Made by a program: the position numbers and the translations under genes
NCBI GenBank assembly: GCA_022848785.1
Contig: JAJISK010000050.1
Span: 1-7,049 of the forward strand
Source: Thermoplasmatota archaeon
GTDB taxonomy: Archaea; Thermoplasmatota; Thermoplasmata; RBG-16-68-12; JAJISG01
Length of the DNA stretch: 7,049 nucleotides
Direction: 5' to 3'
Shown: positions 1 through 5,412 of the stretch, in pieces
How positions within the stretch are numbered: position 1 is the stretch's first letter
Layout of the letters: each line of letters opens with the position of its first letter
The notes under the pieces: model-generated
What the model was told of the DNA's origin: nothing
Database searches by the model: none
The model's input: the letters and a program-made list of their open reading frames with translations, nothing else

Positions 1-763
1 ATCCAGGCCGTCGGGAGGAATTGAGCGCGGCATAGATAAGAATTGCGTCAGCGACGAGAACAACCGGCAGGTAGGCGAGACCGAGCATCTGCAGGGCGGG
101 TGGGAGGCCGCTCAGCCCCACTGCGAGGACAAAGAAAGCGGCGGCCACCCGGGCCGCCCCGGTGGTCCCCATGCGCTGAGGCAAGGTCTCGCGATCCGTG
201 TCCCCCCCCACGTCCTCGATGTCTTTGACGATCTCGCGGCCGAGGGTGGCCAAGAAGGCCAAGAGAGCCAGCACGAGGACCGGCAGGAGGGCCGGGAAAT
301 CAGGGTACAGGGCCAGTCCCCCGAAGAGGAAGAGGGAGGCCACCAACCACGCGATGAGGAGGTTGCCCCGGAGGCCCGTCCGCTTGAAGACCGCTTCGTA
401 GGACGCCATGAAAGCCAGGTTGACGAGGACCACGGCCAGGAGCTCCCAGCGGAGGAGGAGGCTCCAGGGCACCGTGGCCGCAAACAGCAGCCCGGCAACG
501 GCCAGGGCTCCTCGGGCCGTCACCTTCCCGCTAGGAATCGGGCGTTCCGGGTGGTTCACCCGATCTGTCTCGCGGTCGTAGTAGTCGTTGAGCGTGTTGC
601 CGGCGGCGGTGAAGAGAACCGCGATGGCGGCGGCCTGCAGGGCGGGAGAGAGGGACTCGAGGAGCGTAGAGACCGAGCCCAGTACGACGGCGCTCCCCAG
701 GAGGCACCCTACGAAGGACATCACGAGGTTGGGCGGTCGCAGGATGGCCAGGTAGCCCTGCAC
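1..763 (-). CDS. ubiA: Geranylgeranylglycerol-phosphate geranylgeranyltransferase (UbiA prenyltransferase), 3' end cut off
   Basis: UbiA-family membrane prenyltransferase. In archaea the usual member (digeranylgeranylglyceryl phosphate synthase, EC 2.5.1.42) adds the second geranylgeranyl chain to geranylgeranylglyceryl phosphate, the second ether-bond step of membrane lipid synthesis. The reverse-strand frame from GTG at 763 reads VQGYLAILRPPNLVMSF, with the RPxN typical of the N-terminus. The first Asp-rich motif, NDYYDRETDR, is at residues 59-68 and is followed by NHPERPIPSG (70-79). The second, GREIVKDIEDVGGDTD, is at 175-190. Both bind prenyl diphosphate through Mg2+. The rest is strongly hydrophobic, with several membrane spans. 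About 254 codons are visible; the family is usually near 280-300 aa, so only the last span or two lies beyond the left edge. No other in-frame start exists between this GTG and the promoter region. The substrate is inferred from the archaeal setting; other UbiA enzymes (for example quinone prenyltransferases) share the motifs. Confidence 0.9.
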   Translation of the reverse strand, partial: MQGYLAILRPPNLVMSFVGCLLGSAVVLGSVSTLLESLSPALQAAAIAVLFTAAGNTLNDYYDRETDRVNHPERPIPSGKVTARGALAVAGLLFAATVPWSLLLRWELLAVVLVNLAFMASYEAVFKRTGLRGNLLIAWLVASLFLFGGLALYPDFPALLPVLVLALLAFLATLGREIVKDIEDVGGDTDRETLPQRMGTTGAARVAAAFFVLAVGLSGLPPALQMLGLAYLPVVLVADAILIYAALNSSRRPG

Positions 764-785
764 GGCCGCGCGAAGGCCCCGTCGG

Positions 786-793
786 CCTTTAAG
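786..793 (-). promoter_or_regulatory. Possible TATA-like element for a leaderless ubiA transcript
   Basis: On the minus strand the bases read CTTAAAGG, centred about 26 nt upstream of the ubiA GTG at 763. That spacing would place the transcription start at or next to the start codon, giving a leaderless mRNA. It competes with the better TATA match at 823-830, which would give a leader of about 35-40 nt. No convincing Shine-Dalgarno motif precedes the GTG, which favours the leaderless option slightly. This rests on motif and spacing only. Confidence 0.35.
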
Positions 794-820
794 GATTCCC
801 GGATGCCTGGCTCCCGCGCA

Positions 821-833
821 CGCTTATATAGCG
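821..833 (+). promoter_or_regulatory. TATA box of the rps13 operon, nearly palindromic and readable on both strands
   Basis: The sequence CGCTTATATAGCG has an AT-only core (824-830) between inverted CGC/GCG arms. On the plus strand the core TTATATA is centred at about 827, which predicts transcription from about 852-854 and a leader of only 6-8 nt before the rps13 ATG at 860. On the minus strand the same bases read TATATAAG and could drive ubiA. It is the only strong TATA match between the two divergent genes. Sharing one TBP site between both directions is inference. Confidence 0.65.
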
Positions 834-859
834 TCGGCAGCTTCGTAACGGTCGTCCCC

Positions 860-1342
860 ATGGCAGACGAAGAAACCGCTGAGGACTTCAAGTACATCGT
901 CCGAATCGCGACGACGGACCTGGATGGGAATCGACCCATCGCCCTCGCCCTGACGGGGGTGAAGGGAATCGGCGTCCGGGTGGCGGAAATGCTCTCCGAC
1001 CTCATCGGGGTACCGCGGACTGAGAAGATTGGAAACATGTCCGACGAGAAAGTCGAGGAACTCGCCGCCCTCCTCGAGGAGCTGGGGGAGAGGGTCCCTG
1101 TGTGGGCCCTCAACCGTCGCGCGGACTACTGGACAGGCGAGGACGGACAGCTCGTAGGCGCCGAGGTCGACCTGCGACGGACGGACGACATCAACCGGCT
1201 GAAGATGATTCGCAGCTACCGCGGCATCCGCCACGAGACGGGCGCAAAGAAGGTGCGGGGGCAACGCACCAAGAGCAACGGACGGAAAGGGCTACAGGTG
1301 GGCGTGACCCGCAAGGCCGGCAAGGGCGGTCAGGCAGGGTAG
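860..1342 (+). CDS. rps13: 30S ribosomal protein S13 (uS13), archaeal type
   Basis: Small-subunit head protein that contacts the P-site tRNA and bridges to the large subunit. The 160-aa product has the helix-two-turn-helix region with LTGVKGIGVRVA at residues 31-42. The C-terminal RNA-binding stretch has IRSYRGIRHETG (117-128) followed by KVRGQRTKSNGRKG (131-144), the signature of the family. It ends in a Lys/Gly-rich basic tail. The length is close to or slightly above the usual archaeal ~150 aa. The ATG at 860 was chosen because it gives the expected N-terminus and lies just downstream of the TATA box at 824-830. The open frame extends upstream past the promoter, but that part is non-coding shadow. 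It is the first gene of the operon; rps4 follows after 10 nt. Confidence 0.96.
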   Translation: MADEETAEDFKYIVRIATTDLDGNRPIALALTGVKGIGVRVAEMLSDLIGVPRTEKIGNMSDEKVEELAALLEELGERVPVWALNRRADYWTGEDGQLVGAEVDLRRTDDINRLKMIRSYRGIRHETGAKKVRGQRTKSNGRKGLQVGVTRKAGKGGQAG

Positions 1343-1352
1343 GTAGAATCTC

Positions 1353-1922
1353 GTGGGTGATCCCAAGTTTCCTCGTGCGCGCTGGTCGCGGCCCTCGCGT
1401 CCCTTTCAGGCCGATCGAATCCAGGCCGAGAACGATCTCCTCGGACAGTTTGGACTCCGGAACAAGCGAGAGTTATGGAGGACGGAGAGTCTCCTCCGGC
1501 ATTGGCGACAGCGGGCTCGCGTCCTGCAAGCCCAGGTCCGGTTCGGGGACTCCCAGGCCGAGAAAGAAGTCGAGGAACTACTCCAGCGCTTGGCACGGTT
1601 GGGCATCCTCGCCTCATCGGGGGCCCACCTGGATGACGTGCTGACCCTCCAGACGCGGAACATCCTGGAGCGCCGGCTCCAGACTTTGGCGTACTTGAAG
1701 GGGCTCGCCCACACGGCCAGGCAGGCGCGCCAGTTCATCGTCCACGGCCACATCTCCATCAGCGATCGAAAGGTGACGATCCCTGGATACATCGTCCGTC
1801 GAAACGAGGAGGACTCCATCCGGTACCATCCCCACTCGGACCTGGCGAACGAGGCGCACCCGGCTCGGCCGTCGTGGGAGGTCATGGAGGCGCGCCGCCT
1901 CGCCCAGGAAGGAGGTGAATGA
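1353..1922 (+). CDS. rps4: 30S ribosomal protein S4 (uS4), archaeal type
   Basis: Primary 16S rRNA-binding protein that nucleates small-subunit assembly. The 189-aa product starts at GTG 1353 ([18 protein letters not shown]), the standard archaeal N-terminus. [15 protein letters not shown] at residues 29-43 and [14 protein letters not shown] at 101-114 are family blocks. The S4 RNA-binding domain covers about 105-150, including [11 protein letters not shown] (126-136) and VTIPGYIV (141-148). No N-terminal zinc cysteines are present, as expected for archaeal S4. An AGGTAG just after the rps13 stop (1341-1346) can serve as the ribosome binding site. The 3' end runs into the rps11 start region, so translation of the two is likely coupled. 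Confidence 0.96.
   Translation: MGDPKFPRARWSRPSRPFQADRIQAENDLLGQFGLRNKRELWRTESLLRHWRQRARVLQAQVRFGDSQAEKEVEELLQRLARLGILASSGAHLDDVLTLQTRNILERRLQTLAYLKGLAHTARQARQFIVHGHISISDRKVTIPGYIVRRNEEDSIRYHPHSDLANEAHPARPSWEVMEARRLAQEGGE
1911..1918 (+). promoter_or_regulatory. Strong Shine-Dalgarno site for rps11
   Basis: GGAGGTGA is a full-length complement to the 3' end of archaeal 16S rRNA. It lies inside the last codons of rps4, 5 nt before GTG 1924. The other in-frame GTG (1915) sits within the site itself, so this motif argues for 1924 as the rps11 start. Confidence 0.75.
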
Positions 1923-1923
1923 G

Positions 1924-2307
1924 GTGACCAAGTGGGGCGTAGCCCACATCTATGCTTCCTACAACAACATCATCATCACGCTGACCGACCTCACGGGAGC
2001 CGAGACCATCGCCAAGGCCACGGGGGGCATGGTGGTGAAAGCGGACAAGGACGAGTCCACCCCGTATGCGGCGATGCGCGCGGCCGAACGCGTCGCCGAC
2101 GCGGCGAAGGAGAGGGGGGTGGAGGGCATCCACGTTAAGATCCGCGCGCCGGGGGGGAACAAGTCCAAGTCTCCGGGCCCCGGGGCCCAGGCGGCCATCC
2201 GCGCCCTTGCCCGGGCCGGGCTTCGTATCGGACGCATCGAGGACGTGACCCCCGTGCCGCACAACGGCGGAAAGTCCCAGGGAGGCCGGCGGGGCCGGAG
2301 AGTCTGA
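1924..2307 (+). CDS. rps11: 30S ribosomal protein S11 (uS11)
   Basis: Platform protein of the small subunit, next to the mRNA exit and E site. From GTG 1924 the 127-aa product begins [19 protein letters not shown], a typical archaeal uS11 N-terminus. It continues with [15 protein letters not shown] (21-35), [20 protein letters not shown] (68-87) and [10 protein letters not shown] (107-116), and ends [11 protein letters not shown] 1915, three codons upstream, is possible, but it overlaps the Shine-Dalgarno site GGAGGTGA, whose spacing fits 1924. The TGA stop of rps4 ends at 1922, and the stop of rps11 shares one base with the rpoD ATG (TGATG). The chain rps4-rps11-rpoD therefore looks translationally coupled. 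Residues 114-115 are Asn-Gly, a deamidation-prone pair. Confidence 0.95.
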   Translation: MTKWGVAHIYASYNNIIITLTDLTGAETIAKATGGMVVKADKDESTPYAAMRAAERVADAAKERGVEGIHVKIRAPGGNKSKSPGPGAQAAIRALARAGLRIGRIEDVTPVPHNGGKSQGGRRGRRV

Positions 2308-3137
2308 TGAAGGTCACCGTCCGGCAGATGTCGGATCAGGAGGCCCGAATCCTCATCGAGGACGCGGAGCCCACCTTCATGAACTCCCTCCGGAGGACCC
2401 TGACGGCGAACGTTCCCAAGATGGCCATCGAGGAAGTGGAGTTCCACCTCGGTCCCATCCGCGGCGAGGACGGGAAGGAATACGAGAGCGTGACCCCTCT
2501 CTTCGACGAAATCATCGCCCACCGACTCAGCCTCATCCCCATCCCCACGGATTTGGAGGTCTTCGAGCCGCGAGCGACCTGCTCGACCTGCGGGGGAGAG
2601 GGGTGCCCCCACTGCACCATCATGTTTTCCCTCAACAAGCGGGGACCCGGGACCGCGTTCTCACGAGACCTCTTGCCCGTGGGGGATACGAAGCTTGCCC
2701 CCCGGGACCCGGACATCCCCATCGTGAAACTGGGGGACGGCCAGGCCATGCTCATCTACGCCACAGCCATCCTGGGAACGGGCGAGGACCACGCCAAGTG
2801 GCAGGCGGCCCAGGGGGCGGCCTACAAGTTCTACCCCATCCTGGAGTTCGACCCGAAGGACAAGACGTTGACCGAGGAGGTCGCCTCGGTGTGTCCGGTG
2901 AACATCCTGGAGGCGAACGGGGAGTTCCGGGTCACGGACATCGAGAAGTGCACGCTCTGCCGACTGTGCGAGGAGGCATCGGAGGGTCGGATCAAGGTCA
3001 GCGTGGACCCGACGCGCTTCCTCTTCCGGTTCGAGACCGATGGCGCCCTCACCACGGTGCAGGCCCTCGACGCGGCCCTCGACATCCTCCAACACAAGTT
3101 CGAGGAGCTGGCGGCGGGGATCGAGGGACTGACCTAG
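2307..3137 (+). CDS. rpoD: DNA-directed RNA polymerase subunit D (Rpo3), with zinc and Fe-S cysteine motifs
   Basis: Archaeal counterpart of bacterial alpha and eukaryotic Rpb3. With subunit L it forms the platform on which the polymerase is assembled. The 276-aa product has the alpha-like dimerisation fold at both ends: FMNSLRRTLTANVPKMAIEEVEF at 24-46, split here as FMNSLRRTLT (24-33) and NVPKMAIEEVEF (35-46), and the C-terminal TTVQALDAALDIL (249-261). Inserted are CSTCGGEGCPHC (Cys 92, 95, 100, 103), a likely zinc site, and a ferredoxin-like domain with Cys 196, 215, 218 and 221. Those four would fit one cubane cluster, as in archaeal D subunits known to carry one; a second set of cysteines is not present. 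The ATG overlaps the rps11 stop by one base and GGAG at 2297-2300 is a possible ribosome binding site. Confidence 0.96.
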   Translation: MKVTVRQMSDQEARILIEDAEPTFMNSLRRTLTANVPKMAIEEVEFHLGPIRGEDGKEYESVTPLFDEIIAHRLSLIPIPTDLEVFEPRATCSTCGGEGCPHCTIMFSLNKRGPGTAFSRDLLPVGDTKLAPRDPDIPIVKLGDGQAMLIYATAILGTGEDHAKWQAAQGAAYKFYPILEFDPKDKTLTEEVASVCPVNILEANGEFRVTDIEKCTLCRLCEEASEGRIKVSVDPTRFLFRFETDGALTTVQALDAALDILQHKFEELAAGIEGLT

Positions 3138-3148
3138 GGGATGGACCC

Positions 3149-3589
3149 ATGGCCCGTCCGGAAGTTCCCTCGCGTCTTCTCACTCCGGAAGAGGTCAACG
3201 AACTCCTACCCCAGATTCGCAAAGCCCTGCGCGAGATTGACCGCTTGCGGGCGCAGAACCGCCGCGTGCGCGGACGGTTGACCGAGCTGGAGACGCAGTG
3301 GGGCGAGGAGATCCTGCGGCCCGACACGCCGGACCACGACACCTACGAGGGCCTCCAAGAGGAGCTCGATGACGCGTACAAGGCGATTCGCAAGTGGGTG
3401 CGGGGAATCCACGAGCTCGGGGGGCATATCAAGAGCCTGAAGGAGGGACTGGTGGACTTCTACGCGGAACGATACGGCCGCACGGTCTTCCTCTGCTGGC
3501 AACGGGGCGAACCCCACCTCGAGTGGTACCACGATCTCGAGACGGGCTTTGCCGGCCGAGAACCGTTGGACCAGACGAAAAAGGCTTAG
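3149..3589 (+). CDS. DUF2203 family protein
   Basis: A 146-aa soluble protein of the DUF2203 family, whose function is unknown to me. The N-terminus, LLTPEEVNELLPQIRKAL (10-27), matches the family's opening pattern. Residues ~20-50 and ~65-105 are charged, heptad-like helices, suggesting a helical hairpin or coiled coil. The C-terminal block is the family signature: LVDFYAERYGRTVFLCWQRG (101-120), then EPHLEWYHDLETGFAGREPL (121-140). The start was chosen at ATG 3149 because AGGGGATGG (3136-3144) lies 4 nt upstream and the N-terminus fits; the open frame extends far upstream inside rpoD only as a shadow. The gene starts 11 nt after the rpoD stop, so it is almost certainly in the same transcript. 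A role linked to transcription or ribosome assembly would be speculation from position alone. Confidence 0.85.
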   Translation: MARPEVPSRLLTPEEVNELLPQIRKALREIDRLRAQNRRVRGRLTELETQWGEEILRPDTPDHDTYEGLQEELDDAYKAIRKWVRGIHELGGHIKSLKEGLVDFYAERYGRTVFLCWQRGEPHLEWYHDLETGFAGREPLDQTKKA

Positions 3590-3615
3590 GGCTCCCCCCT
3601 CGTGGGTGGAATTCG

Positions 3616-4185
3616 GTGAAAGGTGGACAACTTGAGCGAGCCATAGAGTTGCTGCGTCCTTTCGCGCCCGTGGTCTTCGACCTCGACGGGACGCTCGTCC
3701 GTCTGCAGGTCAATTGGGGAAAGGCACAGGCCGACCTCGGGCGCATTGCTCGCCGTTTCGGGAAGGAGTCCGCGGGACGCACCGTTTGGGAGATGCTCCG
3801 CGAGGCCACGGGGGAAGAGGCCTCCGCCCTGGATCGGGCGTTGCGCATCTACGAGATGGAAGGGGCCGCGAGGGCCCTGCGGCTCCCAATTGCGGACGTG
3901 CTCTCCCATCTGGGCGAGGGCGCGGTCGGCGTGGTTACGCTTAATTGCCATGCCTGTGCCGAGGAGGCCTTGCGTGTGACCGGCCTGTCCGCGTTCATCG
4001 GAGCCATCGTGGCGCGCGGGGACACAGCCCACCTCAAGCCAGACCCGGAGCCCCTCCTCCTGTGCATTAAGCGGCTGGGTGGGGAGCCCGAGGGCGCCGT
4101 GTTCGTGGGCGATCGCGAACGAGATCGGGAGACGGCTGAGGCGTCGGGGACGGCGTATTTCCGGGTCGATGATCTCCTCGGGTAG
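3616..4185 (+). CDS. HAD-superfamily phosphatase, phosphoglycolate-phosphatase-like
   Basis: A 189-aa haloacid-dehalogenase-type hydrolase with all four catalytic motifs. Motif I is VFDLDGT (20-26), with nucleophile Asp22 and acid/base Asp24. Motif II is VVTLN (106-110), with Thr109. Motif III is Lys141 in LKPDPEP. Motif IV is GDRERDRE (165-172), with Asp166 and Asp170 binding Mg2+. A small helical cap lies between motifs I and II (about 30-95), as in phosphoglycolate phosphatase and related enzymes, so the substrate is probably a small phosphate ester; which one cannot be read from the sequence. GTG 3616 is preferred because GGGTGGA (3604-3610) lies 5 nt upstream and little sequence precedes motif I. 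The frame upstream of it overlaps the DUF2203 gene and is shadow. It follows that gene by 26 nt and is probably the last gene of the operon. Confidence 0.88.
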   Translation: MKGGQLERAIELLRPFAPVVFDLDGTLVRLQVNWGKAQADLGRIARRFGKESAGRTVWEMLREATGEEASALDRALRIYEMEGAARALRLPIADVLSHLGEGAVGVVTLNCHACAEEALRVTGLSAFIGAIVARGDTAHLKPDPEPLLLCIKRLGGEPEGAVFVGDRERDRETAEASGTAYFRVDDLLG

Positions 4186-4237
4186 GCATCGAAAAGCATG
4201 TTAGTCTCCGTGCGATACCCTAGCGGGGGGAGTTGGA

Positions 4238-4646
4238 TTGCGGAGAGGCATCGTTGCCATTCTCGTAGCCGTGACGATCGCCGTGGCCCTCGGATTTCTC
4301 GAGGCCGCATGGGCAGGACCGGGACGGGGAGGACCCACGAACACGTAGCTCGGAGTAGCGGCCATCCTCGTCATCCTCGGGGTCGTCAGCTGGCCTCGTC
4401 TCTGGTGGATCCCGGGCCTGGCCATTCTCGAGGAGGGTATGCACCTGATGGGGTTACGCCCTTTATCCCACGTGGGCGACGGTGCTCCGGCACTGGTCTG
4501 TCGAGTTCGTTGGGCTCAACCTCTATCCATGGCTCCTCTTTCCTCTCCTTACGGTCGCGGGGGAGCTCCTGGCCCGGTGGATCGCTCGTCCTCACCCCGC
4601 CAAGCTCGGGTATCCGTTGCCTGCGGGTATGGAGAGCAATCGGTGA
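4238..4646 (+). pseudogene. Broken gene for a small multi-span membrane protein (in-frame TAG plus one frameshift)
   Basis: Three open pieces add up to one credible membrane protein. Piece 1 starts at TTG 4238, 5 nt after GGGGGGAG (4225-4232), and reads RRGIVAILVAVTIAVALGF, then EAAWAGPGRGGPTNT, before TAG at 4346-4348. Piece 2 continues in the same frame right after the TAG: LGVAAILVILGVVSWPRLWW, then IPGLAILEEGMHL. Near 4446-4454 the sense moves to the third frame: GYALYPTWATVLRHWSVEFV, then GLNLYPWLLFPLLTVAGELL, ending at TGA 4644-4646. Removing one G from the run at 4450-4453 restores a continuous reading. The total of 409 nt is one base more than 136 codons. The repaired product would be about 135 aa with a signal-like first span and at least two more. 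I do not recognise the family. Real gene decay and base-calling errors cannot be separated here. Confidence 0.6.
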
Positions 4647-4691
4647 ACCTTCTTTAGCTGCGCGCGTCTAGTCTGGCGAGGAAGCCGAGCC

Positions 4692-5084
4692 ATGGGTGCG
4701 GCCATCTACGAGGGATCGACGCTGTTGTTCGACGGCGAGTGCGGGATCTGCCGGACCTTCGCGCGCGTGGTTTCGTGGTGGGGGCGCTCCCGGGGAATCC
4801 GCGTCCTGCCCTTCCAGCACCATGAGGGACGGCGTCTGCTAGTTGGCCTCACGGAGAGGGAGGTCCTGCGATCTGCTCACCTCGTTTTTGCGGGTGGGGA
4901 AGTCTTGAGCGGCCCGGCCGTCTTCCCTGCCCTCCTGGACCAACTCCTGGCCTTGGGGGCTCTCCACCGACGGCTCGGGAATCGATTCCTCGTTCCGCGA
5001 CTCATCAGAGGCCTCTACGATGTGGCCGTCGCCCCGCGAGGCGCGGTTCGATGTGTCTCCGCGCGTTCGGCTTCGGCGGCGTGA
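4692..5084 (+). CDS. DCC-family (DUF393) thiol-disulfide oxidoreductase-like protein
   Basis: A 130-aa protein of the DCC/DUF393 family, a thioredoxin-like group named for its conserved DxxCxxC motif. Here LLFDGECGICRTFARVV spans residues 11-27, with the CxxC pair at Cys17 and Cys20. RVLPFQHHEGRRLL (37-50), then EVLRSAHLVF (57-66), and SGPAVFPALL (73-82) fit the rest of the fold. A redox role is inferred from the family; no member's substrate is assumed. ATG 4692 follows GAGGA (4678-4682) at 9 nt spacing. The last ~18 residues (Ala/Arg/Ser rich) look less conserved, and the gene's 3' end overlaps the next ORF, with the last four bases forming GTGA. It starts 45 nt after the broken membrane gene and may once have been co-transcribed with it. 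Confidence 0.82.
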   Translation: MGAAIYEGSTLLFDGECGICRTFARVVSWWGRSRGIRVLPFQHHEGRRLLVGLTEREVLRSAHLVFAGGEVLSGPAVFPALLDQLLALGALHRRLGNRFLVPRLIRGLYDVAVAPRGAVRCVSARSASAA

Positions 5085-5362
5085 TCGGGTCCCCCGACCA
5101 GCCGGTCTGGGCAGGCGAGACGACCTTCCAGTTCAAGCCACTCGTCGGTGACGTCCCGAGCGGGGCTGCCGACCACATCGAGTACGACCTGACAGACCAG
5201 TGCTCGACCCTCGCCGCGGGGACGGCCACGATTGCAGCGGTGCCTGCGGCGGCCCCCATCGACATGGTGCTGATGGGCGAGATCATCGCCGTGGTTGTCA
5301 CCGTCATCATCATCGTGGTCGTGATCCTAGTACGGCGACGAGGCGGGCAAGGACCGGAGTGA
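5081..5362 (+). CDS. Small hypothetical protein with one C-terminal membrane anchor
   Basis: A 93-aa product if started at GTG 5081, whose GTGA overlaps the DUF393 stop and so suggests coupled translation; ATG 5051 would add 10 residues. No clear Shine-Dalgarno site precedes either. Residues ~8-60 are mildly polar (AGETTFQFKPLVGD, then HIEYDLTDQCSTL) and lead through an Ala-rich stretch to a strong membrane span, EIIAVVVTVIIIVVVILV (67-84), closed by RRR (85-87). The basic tail after the span predicts the C-terminus in the cytoplasm and the N-terminal domain outside, yet no signal peptide is visible. It could be a short N-out anchored protein or the 3' remnant of a longer surface protein. No family recognised. 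The hydrophobic run with a basic stop-transfer tail makes chance reading less likely. Confidence 0.5.
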   Translation: MIGSPDQPVWAGETTFQFKPLVGDVPSGAADHIEYDLTDQCSTLAAGTATIAAVPAAAPIDMVLMGEIIAVVVTVIIIVVVILVRRRGGQGPE

Positions 5363-5412
5363 GCGAAAAGGGCGTGGCAATCTGCCGCGCCTACCACCCG
5401 GGGAGTCCCGCT

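Noticed and set aside
202..209. Run of eight C (eight G in the ubiA sense strand) as a possible phase-variation tract
   Set aside because: The ubiA frame is intact across it and encodes the conserved second Asp-rich motif (DVGGD). Phase variation of an essential lipid gene is unlikely, and such runs are expected in GC-rich coding DNA.
112..498. Minus-strand 128-residue open frame near the left edge
   Set aside because: Ser/Trp/Arg-rich shadow of ubiA, whose true frame carries both Asp-rich motifs of the family.
1959..2612. A 217-residue open frame antisense to rps11 and rpoD
   Set aside because: No recognisable motif, and both sense genes are unmistakable. Long antisense frames are common at this GC content.
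4198..4671. A 157-residue plus-strand open frame from ATG 4198
   Set aside because: Its Arg/Ser/Gly-rich product looks like shadow. The other two frames over the same DNA give clear membrane-protein sense, so this frame was not taken as the gene.
5363..5412. Possible terminator between the convergent small ORF and nfo
   Set aside because: No T-rich tract on either strand and no convincing hairpin in these 50 nt.
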